DNA of 39,041 bases from the NCBI GenBank assembly GCA_023132155.1, contig JAGLYP010000012.1, positions 1 to 39,041 on the forward strand, read 5' to 3'. This DNA is from Candidatus Parcubacteria bacterium. GTDB lineage: Bacteria > Patescibacteriota > Patescibacteriia > Patescibacteriales > UBA12075. This document shows positions 1-9,409 of this stretch, piece after piece. The translations under genes were made by a program, and so were the position numbers. The notes below the pieces were generated by a model. The model saw nothing but the letters and a program-made list of their open reading frames with translations, was not told the origin of the DNA and searched no databases. Position 1 is the stretch's first letter. Each line of letters begins with the position of its first letter.

Positions 1-1149
1 GGTTATTTTTGAAGATTTTGGAATTATTCCGGCAGGGTTAAGCTCGCCAGATTTTTCAATCTTGACATATCTCGGATTTCCTCTTTCCTCAATCATCCTC
101 CCCAAAGCCCCCTCCAACTCCAACCGCCCCAGCCATAATTGATACTCAGCCTCATAGCGGTTAGTATATTGCCGAGCCTTGGCAAATAAAGGCACCTTTT
201 TGGAAAGTCGAGATATTACTTCTTGCCTATCTTTTGGTGTCTTGATTTTTGCGGGGTCTTTAATTTTTATTTTATCTGCTCGCGCGTAATAGCCGTCCTC
301 AATGGCTATTTTCTCTTCATCGGTGAGTTCATCGCCGCCAAATAAATTCTTTATTGCAAGTAAGGAGCTATTTGCCACGCCCTTGGCTTTAACCGGAATT
401 GACCTATTATCTCGTTTTTTTTTGCTATCCTGCAAAATTTTTTCTTCTTTGGAAGTTAATTTTTTCCGTTTTTTAATTTTTGCTTCGATTTTTTCCAATT
501 TCTTCTCTCTATGTTCATCTGCCTGTTCTTCTTGTATATCTTCAATTTCAGCAATTTTTTTATCGGACATGTTGGCTCTAAAAAACTTTATGGGATCAAC
601 TCCAGTATAATGTTTATAGCTTGCCGGAGAAATCATGCACGCTGAATATACAATAACCATAATAATTGCATATCCGTATACCAATTTTTTTAGAAGTTTA
701 GACTGAAAACCCCATAGCGGAGCCGCTAAAAAAATAATAAAGAGGCCAAGAATGATTATCGGCATAACTCCGATATTTCTATCAAAGTGTATTGTCGCGC
801 ATACAAGAAAAAATATTGAAACCCAAATCATCATTTGGCCCAAAAACATTGTCCATACTTTGAGAGCGTCTGTAGTTCCGTTTATCGGTTCTTTTAATTT
901 AGTTCCCGTTCCAATGCCAACTAAGCCTGCCACAATTTTGGGTTGCGATGCAATGAAAGTCGCGGCGATAATAAAAATTATGCCTAGAAAACCGTTAATA
1001 ATCATCAGGTCAAAATAATTTAATGTAATACCAACCATGAAAATGGCTATTGCCGCAAAGAGAAAATCAAACACTTTAAGATGAATAATGTCGTAAAGTT
1101 TATAAGTGTCAATTAAGCCCCTTACAATTATATTTAGAAATCTTCTCAT
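1..1149 (-). CDS. Multi-spanning membrane protein with charged cytoplasmic tail (partial, C-terminus off window)
   Basis: This open frame is missing from the ORF track because it runs off the left edge; reading the minus strand from ATG at 1149 gives 383 codons with no stop. The first ~190 residues hold about five hydrophobic segments (such as FLFAAIAIFMVGITL, MIWVSIFFLVCATI and VMPIIILGLFIIFLAAPLWG). A highly charged stretch rich in Lys and Glu follows (residues ~195-250, probable coiled coil), then a soluble region with no motif I recognise. GGAG lies 7 bases before the ATG. It starts 15 bases after the stop of the 1165-1845 gene and should be its operon partner, driven from the copy 1 leader. 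No family is recognised; a membrane-anchored scaffold or envelope protein is only a guess. The antisense ORFs at 302-610 and 752-1018 are shadows of it. Confidence 0.75.
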   Translation of the reverse strand, partial: MRRFLNIIVRGLIDTYKLYDIIHLKVFDFLFAAIAIFMVGITLNYFDLMIINGFLGIIFIIAATFIASQPKIVAGLVGIGTGTKLKEPINGTTDALKVWTMFLGQMMIWVSIFFLVCATIHFDRNIGVMPIIILGLFIIFLAAPLWGFQSKLLKKLVYGYAIIMVIVYSACMISPASYKHYTGVDPIKFFRANMSDKKIAEIEDIQEEQADEHREKKLEKIEAKIKKRKKLTSKEEKILQDSKKKRDNRSIPVKAKGVANSSLLAIKNLFGGDELTDEEKIAIEDGYYARADKIKIKDPAKIKTPKDRQEVISRLSKKVPLFAKARQYTNRYEAEYQLWLGRLELEGALGRMIEERGNPRYVKIEKSGELNPAGIIPKSSKIT

Positions 1150-1164
1150 AGTATTTCTCCTTTT

Positions 1165-1845
1165 CTAGAAAAAAGTAAACATTCTTGCATACCATCTTTT
1201 TTTTCTTTCTTTTTCAATATATTCTTCTACTGGTTTCAAAATTGGATCAATGGCTTTGGTTTCAAGTTCTTTAACCAACTCATCAAATTTTTTATTTGCG
1301 AGCTTCAGATCAATCTCAGAAAGACTTTGAACGCCAAATACCTTAAGTATTTTTTCCTTAAACCATTTAACGCTGTTTCGCCACTGTTCCAAGGCTTTTC
1401 GCTCAATTGGATTTTCAATAATGACGCCGCCTGATAAACAGCGGCGACGCGCTTCTTCCGGTCCATAGTTCTCAACCAAAAAAGCAATTCGCTTTATAAA
1501 TGAAATTGCGTTATTTCTCTCTTGTACTGTAACTTTTTGATTCTTCTCTGATCTTGTAATCGTTTTTTCTTCAAAATCAGGCATACCGCTTACAATATTT
1601 CGGAAACGATTTCTTTCGTAGTCTTTGCAGGCGTTTAAAAAATCTGTTAAGTGCATATCTTCTTCATCGCTCAAGTGTGTCCTGATAGACGCAAATAATC
1701 TTTCATCTTCAAGCGACAACCCAAGAAATCCCGGTATTCGCGATCTTACTTCTTTTGTTACTTCTTTCCCGCCAAGCGTGTTGGCAAAAGTCATAATCCA
1801 ATTTAAAACATCGGATATTGAATTTATTCCTAATTTTTTTAACAT
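1165..1845 (-). CDS. Uncharacterised soluble alpha-helical protein
   Basis: This is a 226-residue protein, mostly charged and apparently helical, with no signal peptide and no clear membrane segment. The C-terminal third (KFDELVKELETKAIDPILK onward) reads as amphipathic helices ending in a basic, aromatic tail (KKRWYARMFTFF). The start is fixed by AAGGAGG eight bases before the ATG, one of the best ribosome sites in the window. Upstream lies the 248-bp leader (copy 1) with its own promoter. The membrane-protein gene 1-1149 follows after 15 bases, so the two are probably co-transcribed and may interact. I do not recognise the family and propose no function. Confidence 0.7.
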   Translation of the reverse strand: MLKKLGINSISDVLNWIMTFANTLGGKEVTKEVRSRIPGFLGLSLEDERLFASIRTHLSDEEDMHLTDFLNACKDYERNRFRNIVSGMPDFEEKTITRSEKNQKVTVQERNNAISFIKRIAFLVENYGPEEARRRCLSGGVIIENPIERKALEQWRNSVKWFKEKILKVFGVQSLSEIDLKLANKKFDELVKELETKAIDPILKPVEEYIEKERKKRWYARMFTFF

Positions 1846-1978
1846 AATTTCATCCTCCTTATATTACAAAAGTCATTAAATTTTATATATTCTATTGTCA
1901 AAGAGCATCTGTGAAATTAACACTCTTGTTTTTTCTCTTAAAAATCCCAATAATCCAATAAATTCTTAATCCCACGCC

Positions 1979-2063
1979 ATTCCAGCGGTTAGCTTAGCAC
2001 GACAACCGCGTTAAGCGTCTAACGCCTTGTGGCGGTTATTTTGCTTGTCAGCGCCACCGGAAT
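1979..2063 (-). ncRNA. Structured leader hairpin, copy 1
   Basis: This is a 10-bp basal stem around a branched interior; the partner positions differ from those in copy 2 but still pair. It would lie in the 5' UTR of the 1165-1845 transcript, about 45 bases downstream of the predicted transcription start. It could be a riboswitch-like or protein-binding leader, or an independent small RNA. Confidence 0.45.
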
Positions 2064-2105
2064 AGTATGAAATTAAAAGAATATTTGGGTTTTATGAATT
2101 ATTTT

Positions 2106-2134
2106 AACATAGCACAAAATAAAAAATCCGTCAA
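2106..2134 (-). promoter_or_regulatory. Promoter P1 of the 1165-1845 / 1-1149 unit
   Basis: The boxes are TTGACG (2134-2129), a 17-base spacer, and TATGTT (2111-2106). The same boxes, spacing and flanking ATTTTTT.TTTTGTGC are kept in copy 2, which supports function. Confidence 0.6.
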
Positions 2135-2153
2135 GGGTTGGCGGATTTTTTTT
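2121..2153 (-). terminator. Hairpin with T-run overlapping the -35 box
   Basis: The perfect 10-bp arms AAAAAATCCG and CGGATTTTTT flank an 11-base loop, with T-runs on both strands. It could end any read-through from the 2324-4081 gene. The -35 of copy 1 falls in its loop and arm. Copy 2 lacks this hairpin, so it is not part of the shared leader. Confidence 0.5.
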
Positions 2154-2260
2154 GTGTTATTTTAGGAAAAATTTATAAAATAACTTAATTTTAGAGGATT
2201 GAATTCTTGAATATTTTATGCCTTCTATATAATCAACTAACTTTCGATAAGTTGGCGTGA

Positions 2261-2300
2261 AAAAATAAAAAGGGGTACGAAAAAAATTCCACACCCCTTC
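2261..2300 (-). terminator. Rho-independent terminator of the 2324-4081 gene
   Basis: The arms AAGGGGT and ACCCCTT (2293-2299 / 2270-2276) are followed on the minus strand by TTTTATTTTTT, starting 24 bases after the stop codon. Confidence 0.7.
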
Positions 2301-2323
2301 CAAAAAAATTGTAAATTAGATAA

Positions 2324-4081
2324 TTATTTTTTGTTATCTGTTAATTTTTCAAGAAACTTTTTAAGAAATTCGTATGCTCCAAAAAATAAAACAGAGACAG
2401 GAATAATAAAGGCAAAGACAACTGGATCCTTAACTATAGCATAGGCTAAAACAAACATTAATATACCTAAAATTAATAGTATTATAAGCAATATGTTGCC
2501 TCTTCTTTGTTTAAAGCTTTTTAGTTCCTCTTTTTCTTTAAACTTCTCGGCTTCTTCAAGATTTTTTTCTGCCTCTGCAAGTCTTAATTTTTTTTCAGCT
2601 TCAGTCAATTTTTGCCTTTTTTCAGCCAATAGCTCCTTTTTTTTATCCACTAAAAGCTTTTTATTAATTTCAAATTCTTTTGCTTTTAAAAATTCTTTTG
2701 CATCCAGATAGTCAAAATATGTGTTACGTTTGAACGCTGTATTTGCAGCCTCTTTTACTAATTGATATTGACAAATATACCACTCGCCCTTTTTATTTTT
2801 TAATAAAACATTAATGTTGCTAAATGAGCTTTTAAAAGAGGTTATCGCCGCTTTCTTTAACCTGTTAATTAATTGTTTAACTAGCTTTTCAATAGGTTGA
2901 AAATCAGGATCAGATAAAACTTTAATGGCATATTTACGATCATGTTTTGTAATTACGGTTTCAATAATTTTTAAAGCCCTTGAATATTCACCTGATATAA
3001 CATAATATTTAGCTAAATAATAATAAGCTTTAAAATATTTTCTATCAAACACAATGGCTTTTTTTGAATAAACAATAGCATTTTCAATATTTTTTGAAAT
3101 GCTGGCTTCTATCCAAGCTGTGAAAAAACAGCCTTGAGCGGCAATAGAATGAGTTTCTTTTTGAGCCTCGCCATAGGCGGCGCACAACCTATAATGTTCT
3201 AATGCTTTCTGGAAATCGCGGTGCTCTTTTTGATAATGATAAATATGACCGAGTAGCAGATGCGCTAGAGGATTGCGGGAATATAGTTTAACGGAAGCTA
3301 AAAAATGCTTTTTTGCGTCTTTAAACCATTGTGGCTCATCGGGAAATTGATTTCCGTCTGCATAAAATTCAAGCGCATCGTCAAAGTGTTCTTGTGCATC
3401 TGTTTTTCTGCGATTTTCAAGAATATAACTAATATGTTCAAATCCTTCTCTGAATACGTCTTGAAGTAGCTCAATTTGCGTTATCACATTCCCCATGGCG
3501 ATGTTAAGATTTTCTCTTAATTCACCCATCTCCGATCCCAAATCTTTTATGCCCGAACTTATATCAAACAAATCATCGTGAAGAATTTCAAAACCTTTTG
3601 ACACATTTTTTGCCAAAAAATTTGCATTCTCATTTAACGTCTGCCTGATTAAATGTGTTGATAATGCCGTAGACGCAACTTGAACCGTAGCTAAGCCAAC
3701 CATGCCTTTTTTCATTATATTGGTTTGTTCTGTAATTTTATCACCCACATTCATAAAACCATCATCCATAGCGCCAACAATTGTATCCGTATTTTGATTT
3801 AGCGTTTCAATAACTTCTCCGGTATTTTGATCTAGAATATCGGCTAACGCATATATTGAATCATCATTACTGTTAATAGCGTAACGATTTTTATCAAGAT
3901 AGGATTCGTATGAATATTCTTCCCTAACCGCCAATGGATACTCTTTTAACGCGCAAGCAAGTTGTTTTTTGGTAATTTCTGTTTGTTCGGCTAACTGTTT
4001 TTTAATTTTTATTACATCGTGATATTCTTTTTTTCTTTCCCATGGCGCTAATTCATTATGATATGTTCTTAGTAGACCCAT
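2324..4081 (-). CDS. TPR-repeat, coiled-coil, C-terminally membrane-anchored protein
   Basis: The protein has 585 residues. The N-terminal ~230 residues resemble a long helical region with repeated polar stretches (DQNTGEVIETLNQNTDTIV, DGFMNVGDKITEQTN), reminiscent of chemoreceptor-type coiled coil, but no signalling tip is seen. Residues ~235-400 contain tetratricopeptide-like helical pairs (NPLAHLLLGHIYHYQKEHRD, YFKAYYYLAKYYVISGEYSRA). Residues ~470-525 are a strongly charged coiled coil (EAEKKLRLAEAEKNLEEAEK). Two hydrophobic segments end the protein (ILLIILLILGILMFVLAYAI and VFAFIIPVSVLFFGAYEFL). AAGGAGG lies 7 bases before ATG. It is a single-gene unit behind leader copy 2 with its own terminator. 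A scaffold or protein-protein interaction role at the membrane is likely; no specific function is claimed. Confidence 0.75.
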   Translation of the reverse strand: MGLLRTYHNELAPWERKKEYHDVIKIKKQLAEQTEITKKQLACALKEYPLAVREEYSYESYLDKNRYAINSNDDSIYALADILDQNTGEVIETLNQNTDTIVGAMDDGFMNVGDKITEQTNIMKKGMVGLATVQVASTALSTHLIRQTLNENANFLAKNVSKGFEILHDDLFDISSGIKDLGSEMGELRENLNIAMGNVITQIELLQDVFREGFEHISYILENRRKTDAQEHFDDALEFYADGNQFPDEPQWFKDAKKHFLASVKLYSRNPLAHLLLGHIYHYQKEHRDFQKALEHYRLCAAYGEAQKETHSIAAQGCFFTAWIEASISKNIENAIVYSKKAIVFDRKYFKAYYYLAKYYVISGEYSRALKIIETVITKHDRKYAIKVLSDPDFQPIEKLVKQLINRLKKAAITSFKSSFSNINVLLKNKKGEWYICQYQLVKEAANTAFKRNTYFDYLDAKEFLKAKEFEINKKLLVDKKKELLAEKRQKLTEAEKKLRLAEAEKNLEEAEKFKEKEELKSFKQRRGNILLIILLILGILMFVLAYAIVKDPVVFAFIIPVSVLFFGAYEFLKKFLEKLTDNKK

Positions 4082-4214
4082 TAGAATCCCTCCTTTTTAT
4101 TAAATTTTTATATTCTATTATCAAAGAGCATCTGTGAAATTAACACTCTTGTTTTTTCTCTCAAAAATCCCAAAAATCTTAAACCTCCCAACCATCCCAA
4201 ACAATTAATCCCAC

Positions 4215-4335
4215 ACTATTCCGGTGCTAAACCAATAGGGTGGTGAGTGCCTTTTTTTTGTTTGCGGATGTCTAAAACAATAGCCGCTTGCAGTTTATTT
4301 TATCGCATTTTTACTATCAGCACCACCAGAATAGT
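4215..4335 (-). ncRNA. Structured leader hairpin, copy 2
   Basis: The arms ACTATTCTGGTG (4335-4324) and CACCGGAATAGT (4226-4215) pair over 12 positions with a single G-U. Copy 1 has C and A/G changes at the matching positions that keep pairing. An inner GCGG/CCGC stem is also visible. Confidence 0.45.
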
Positions 4336-4373
4336 ATGAAATTAATAAGGATTTTAGATTGATGAATTATATT

Positions 4374-4402
4374 AAAATAGCACAAAACAAAAAATTCGTC
4401 AA
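4374..4402 (-). promoter_or_regulatory. Promoter of the 2324-4081 gene
   Basis: TTGACG (4402-4397), a 17-base spacer and TATTTT (4379-4374), the same geometry as copy 1. Confidence 0.55.
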
Positions 4403-4463
4403 GCGCATGTACTCGCTGACCCTGAATATTTTAAAAAAACTGTTCAAAGTTTTGTAAAAAATG

Positions 4464-4469
4464 TATAAT
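4464..4469 (+). promoter_or_regulatory. Probable -10 box of ligA-gatCA
   Basis: A perfect TATAAT lies 56 bases before the ligA ATG. The -35 side (TGTTCA at 17 bases) is poor, so this is a moderate call. Confidence 0.4.
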
Positions 4470-4524
4470 GTAGTTATAAAAGATAAAAAAAGAAATAAGT
4501 AAAATAAGAGAAAAAAGAACATAA

Positions 4525-6708
<2,184 letters not shown>

Positions 6709-6720
6709 ATATTATTTATT

Positions 6721-7011
6721 ATGAATTTTAAGAAAAAAGAAATAGAACATATTGCTAATTTAGCCAGACTGGAACTGAGCGGCGAAGAATTGGATATTTA
6801 CGGCAAGCAGTTGTCTGATATTTTAGGTTATATTGAACAATTGCAAGAGGTTGATACCGAAGGCGTAGAACCGACCGCGCAAATTACCGGCCTTGAAAAT
6901 TCCTGGCGCGAAGACGAGGCGCGCGCGTGGGATGATTCCGAGCGAATTAACGCGATCAATCAGTCGCCGGAAGTTGAAGAGGGGCAGATTAAGGTTGGGA
7001 GGGTACTGTGA
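6721..7011 (+). CDS. gatC: Asp-tRNA(Asn)/Glu-tRNA(Gln) amidotransferase subunit C
   Basis: This 96-residue small subunit stabilises GatA and helps anchor GatB in the complex that makes Gln-tRNA(Gln) or Asn-tRNA(Asn) by transamidation. The family pattern is clear: IEHIANLARLELSGEEL at the N-terminus and YIEQLQEVDTEGVEPTAQ in the middle. The acidic, variable C-terminus ends RVL. It sits between ligA (12 bases) and gatA (29 bases), all on one strand and probably one transcript. It ends in TGA, which shows TGA is a true stop here. There is no Shine-Dalgarno before the ATG. gatB is not in the window. Confidence 0.95.
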   Translation: MNFKKKEIEHIANLARLELSGEELDIYGKQLSDILGYIEQLQEVDTEGVEPTAQITGLENSWREDEARAWDDSERINAINQSPEVEEGQIKVGRVL

Positions 7012-7040
7012 ATTGAATTAAGAATTAAGAATTAAAAATT
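7011..7040 (+). repeat. Heptamer repeat in the gatC-gatA spacer
   Basis: AATTAAG units repeat about three times and fill the whole gap up to the gatA ATG, taking the place where a ribosome site would be. Confidence 0.65.
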
Positions 7041-8507
7041 ATGAAATTAAACGGTTTAACAATAAGACAGGCGCAAGAAAAATTAGAGACAGGTGAAATT
7101 ACCTCGGTTGATTTAACGCGGGCGTGTTTAGATAGAATTAAAGCTGTTGATAATAAAGTAAAGGCCTGTTTGACTGTGTGCGAAGAAGAAGCTTTGGTTG
7201 AAGCAAAAAAAGCAGATGCGCGGAGAGCAAAAGGCGAGTTAGGGGATTTATTGGGGATTCCGTATATTGCCAAAGACAATATTATGGCTAAAGGCGTTAA
7301 AATGACAGCCGCTTCAAAAATATTGGAAAATTATATCGCGCCTTTTGACGCGACTATAATCAAAAAATTAAAAGAAAAAGGAGCGGTGCTTCTTGGGAAA
7401 TCTAATTTGGATGAATTCGCGCACGGCGCCTCAACCGAGAACAGCGCTTTCGGTCCGACTCATAACCCTTGGGATTTAGAGCGCGTTCCCGGCGGCTCTT
7501 CCGGCGGATCAGCCGCGGCTGTGGCGGCGGATATGTGCTTGTTCGCTTTGGGCACGGATACGGGCGGCTCAATCAGGTGTCCGGCAAGTTTTTGCGGAGT
7601 AGCGGGGCTTAAGCCGACTTACGGCCTTGCTTCCCGCTTCGGGCTTATTGCCATGACTTCGTCAACTGACGTGCCCGGACCGATTGCCAAAACCGTAGAG
7701 GACGCGAAAATCGTTATGGACGCGATTTCTGGAATTGATAAAAATGACGCCACTACCGTGAATACCAAGGAGCTTAGCTCCGAAGCTTCGGAGCTAAGCT
7801 CCAAGCGTGTACTCAAAGGCAAAAAAATCGGCATGCCAAAAGAATATTTTAATGAAGGTTTGGATGAAGATGTTAAAAAGTTTGTCATGAAAGCTGTAAA
7901 CGAATACGAAAAACAAGGCGCGGAAATTGTTAATGTAAGCTTGCCGCACAACAAATACGGCGTTGCCGTTTATTATATCATCACTCCCTCGGAAATAAGT
8001 TCAAATTTGGCGCGTTTTGACGGCATTCGCTATGGTTTCAGCGATAAAGAATCAAAGAAACTGATTGATGTTTATAAAAAAAGCCGCGGAAAAGGTTTTG
8101 GGCCGGAAGCTAAACGCAGAATTATGCTAGGCACTTACGCTTTGTCAGCCGGATATTTTGACGCTTATTATTTAAAAGCGCAAAAAGTGAGAACAATCAT
8201 CAAAGAAGAATTTGACCGGGTTTTAAAAGAAGTTGATTGCATAATTACGCCGACAAGTCCGCATACGGCTTTTAAAATCGGCGAACAATCAAGCGATCCT
8301 TTAAAAATGTATCTGGAAGATGTTTATGTTACAGGCGCGTCTTTAGCCGGTTTGCCGGCAATATCAATTCCAGTCGGATTTTCAAGAGGCTTGCCGGTCG
8401 GCATGCAGATAATCGGCAAGAGATTTGATGAAAATTTGCTTTATGGGATGGGGATTGCTTTTCAAGGCGCGACTGATTACCATAAAGCAAAGCCTGAATT
8501 AAAATAA
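7041..8507 (+). CDS. gatA: Asp-tRNA(Asn)/Glu-tRNA(Gln) amidotransferase subunit A
   Basis: This is the amidase-signature subunit that releases ammonia from glutamine for the GatCAB transamidation. The catalytic Ser-cisSer-Lys set is present: Lys in IPYIAKDNIM (~78), the glycine/serine-rich GGSSGGSAAAVAAD (~151) and the nucleophile region TDTGGSIRCPA (~177). The C-terminal AGLPAISIPVG motif of the family is also intact. At 488 residues it has normal length. Residues ~243-254 (TKELSSEASELSSKR) are encoded by a perfect 34-bp palindrome and interrupt a variable surface region. It forms a unit with gatC; the next gene begins 36 bases later across an AT-only inverted repeat. Confidence 0.97.
   Translation: MKLNGLTIRQAQEKLETGEITSVDLTRACLDRIKAVDNKVKACLTVCEEEALVEAKKADARRAKGELGDLLGIPYIAKDNIMAKGVKMTAASKILENYIAPFDATIIKKLKEKGAVLLGKSNLDEFAHGASTENSAFGPTHNPWDLERVPGGSSGGSAAAVAADMCLFALGTDTGGSIRCPASFCGVAGLKPTYGLASRFGLIAMTSSTDVPGPIAKTVEDAKIVMDAISGIDKNDATTVNTKELSSEASELSSKRVLKGKKIGMPKEYFNEGLDEDVKKFVMKAVNEYEKQGAEIVNVSLPHNKYGVAVYYIITPSEISSNLARFDGIRYGFSDKESKKLIDVYKKSRGKGFGPEAKRRIMLGTYALSAGYFDAYYLKAQKVRTIIKEEFDRVLKEVDCIITPTSPHTAFKIGEQSSDPLKMYLEDVYVTGASLAGLPAISIPVGFSRGLPVGMQIIGKRFDENLLYGMGIAFQGATDYHKAKPELK
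7769..7802 (+). repeat. Perfect 34-bp palindrome inside gatA
   Basis: The half-site GGAGCTTAGCTCCGAAG is followed immediately by its exact reverse complement. Within each half, GGAGCTTAGCTCC is itself nearly palindromic. It is translated in frame as ELSSEASELSS. Confidence 0.9.
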
Positions 8508-8536
8508 ATATTTTATTTTTTAAAAATAAAAATATT
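8507..8536. repeat. AT-only inverted repeat between gatA and the DsbA-like gene
   Basis: The arms AATATTTTATTTTT and AAAAATAAAAATATT lie directly after the gatA stop. It may act as a weak terminator or mRNA end protector; there is no G/C in the stem. Confidence 0.4.
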
Positions 8537-8543
8537 AAATTAT

Positions 8544-9311
8544 ATGCGAGATGTTAACAAAGTTTCAAAAATTTTAATTTTAATCGCTATTTTATTGTTG
8601 TGCGTTTTAATTGTTTATGCGATATTTAATTTGCGGGAGATAGAAATAAACAATCAAGATTTGTCCGGTTCCGGCAATAGTCAAGAAGAGCCGGCTAGCC
8701 GGCTGCTTGCGGAAAACAATCAGGCTTTAGAGAAAGCAAAAACTGCGGAAAATAAAATTGTTAGAAAAATTGATAATACTGAATATGTTTTGGGGGATTT
8801 TAACGCGCCGATTCAAATAATAATTTATGATGATTTTGATAATCAATTTAGCGCGGATTATTTTCGCGTGCTAAAAGAAGCGCGCAGTTATTTTGATGAA
8901 AAAATCGTGATTGCTTTTCGGCATTTTCCCATGCGTTCCCATCAAAATTCAATAATAGCTGCGTTAGCGTCTGAGTGCGCCGGAGAGCAAGATTTGTTTT
9001 GGGAAATGGCTGAAAAATTATTTAAGGCCAAGACAGAAGAAAAATTGAATGAAGAAAATATTTTTGTTTTAGCGGGAGAAGTTGGTGCTAATAAAGATGA
9101 TTTTAATGAGTGCGCGCGAACGGAAAAATATTTTAAAAAAATACGAGATTCAATCGCGGAAGCCGATGATTTTAACGTAATCGGCGCGCCGACAACGTTT
9201 ATTAACGGCGTATCATATCCTGGCGCCTATCAGTTTGAAGATTTTGTTGACAGCTCCGGCAAAGAAAGAAAGGGTTTGAAGAGTATTATTGAGGAGCAGT
9301 TAGGAGTTTAA
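8544..9311 (+). CDS. Membrane-anchored DsbA-fold thioredoxin-like protein lacking the CxxC
   Basis: Residues ~9-30 form a single N-terminal membrane anchor (ILILIAILLLCVLIVYAIF), followed by a linker and a DsbA-like thioredoxin domain from ~80. The fold is recognisable from YVLGDFNAPIQIIIYDDF, SECAGEQDLFWEMAEKLF and the cis-proline loop IGAPTTFING. At the place of the active-site CxxC the sequence is DNQFSADYF, with Asn and Ser (residues ~100 and ~103) instead of the two cysteines. Two other cysteines (SEC and NEC) sit where many DsbA-fold proteins of this type have a structural pair. It is probably an extracytoplasmic protein acting as a chaperone or binding protein rather than a thiol oxidase. 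Confidence 0.85.
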   Translation: MRDVNKVSKILILIAILLLCVLIVYAIFNLREIEINNQDLSGSGNSQEEPASRLLAENNQALEKAKTAENKIVRKIDNTEYVLGDFNAPIQIIIYDDFDNQFSADYFRVLKEARSYFDEKIVIAFRHFPMRSHQNSIIAALASECAGEQDLFWEMAEKLFKAKTEEKLNEENIFVLAGEVGANKDDFNECARTEKYFKKIRDSIAEADDFNVIGAPTTFINGVSYPGAYQFEDFVDSSGKERKGLKSIIEEQLGV

Positions 9312-9326
9312 TTGATATTAAAATTT

Positions 9327-9407
9327 AAATTTCTAAATTATAATATCTAATGTCTAATTTTTTTTGAAATTATTAGATATTGTAATTTATAATTTAGAAA
9401 TTTTTTT
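9327..9407 (+). terminator. Large AT-rich hairpin with T-run before tRNA-Ser
   Basis: The left arm AAATTTCTAAATTATAA then ATATCTAAT pairs with ATTAGATAT and TTATAATTTAGAAATTT (a 7-base bulge), followed by seven T. It could end the 8544-9311 transcript. Its T-run nearly touches the tRNA. Confidence 0.45.
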
Positions 9408-9409
9408 AT

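Larger units (their letters stand above)
1887..2134 (-). promoter_or_regulatory. Duplicated promoter-leader, copy 1
   Basis: Reading the minus strand, it runs from a -35 box TTGACG to AATAGAATAT, about 40 bases before the ATG at 1845. Three blocks match copy 2 (4110-4402) closely: the promoter, the two flanks of a hairpin, and a nearly invariant 3' block containing AAGAGTGTTAATTTCACAG. The hairpin arms ATTCCGGTGG (2063-2054) and CCGCTGGAAT (1988-1979) pair over 10 positions including two G-U pairs. Inside lie smaller stems, GCGT/ACGC and ACCGC/GCGGT. The apical part differs from copy 2 while the basal stem is kept by compensating changes, as expected for a structured RNA leader. The class of RNA is not recognised. 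Confidence 0.7.
4110..4402 (-). promoter_or_regulatory. Duplicated promoter-leader, copy 2
   Basis: This is the same arrangement as copy 1, 29 bases before the ATG at 4081. It has the TTGACG promoter, then TAATTTCATACTATTC at the hairpin foot, then GTGGGATTAA after the hairpin, then the nearly invariant AGAGAAAAAACAAGAGTG and CACAGATGCTCTTTGA block. The hairpin apex is about 35 bases longer than in copy 1 and unrelated in sequence. Shared leaders suggest that the two transcription units respond to the same signal. Confidence 0.7.

Noticed and set aside
302-1018. Two plus-strand ORFs (102 and 88 aa)
   Set aside because: They lie antisense to a continuous minus-strand frame with a good ribosome site and membrane segments; their own sequences are low-complexity.
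2017-2023. GTCTAAC/GTTAGAC core resembling an integron attC end
   Set aside because: There is no partner core at the right distance, copy 2 does not keep it, and there is no cassette or integrase nearby.
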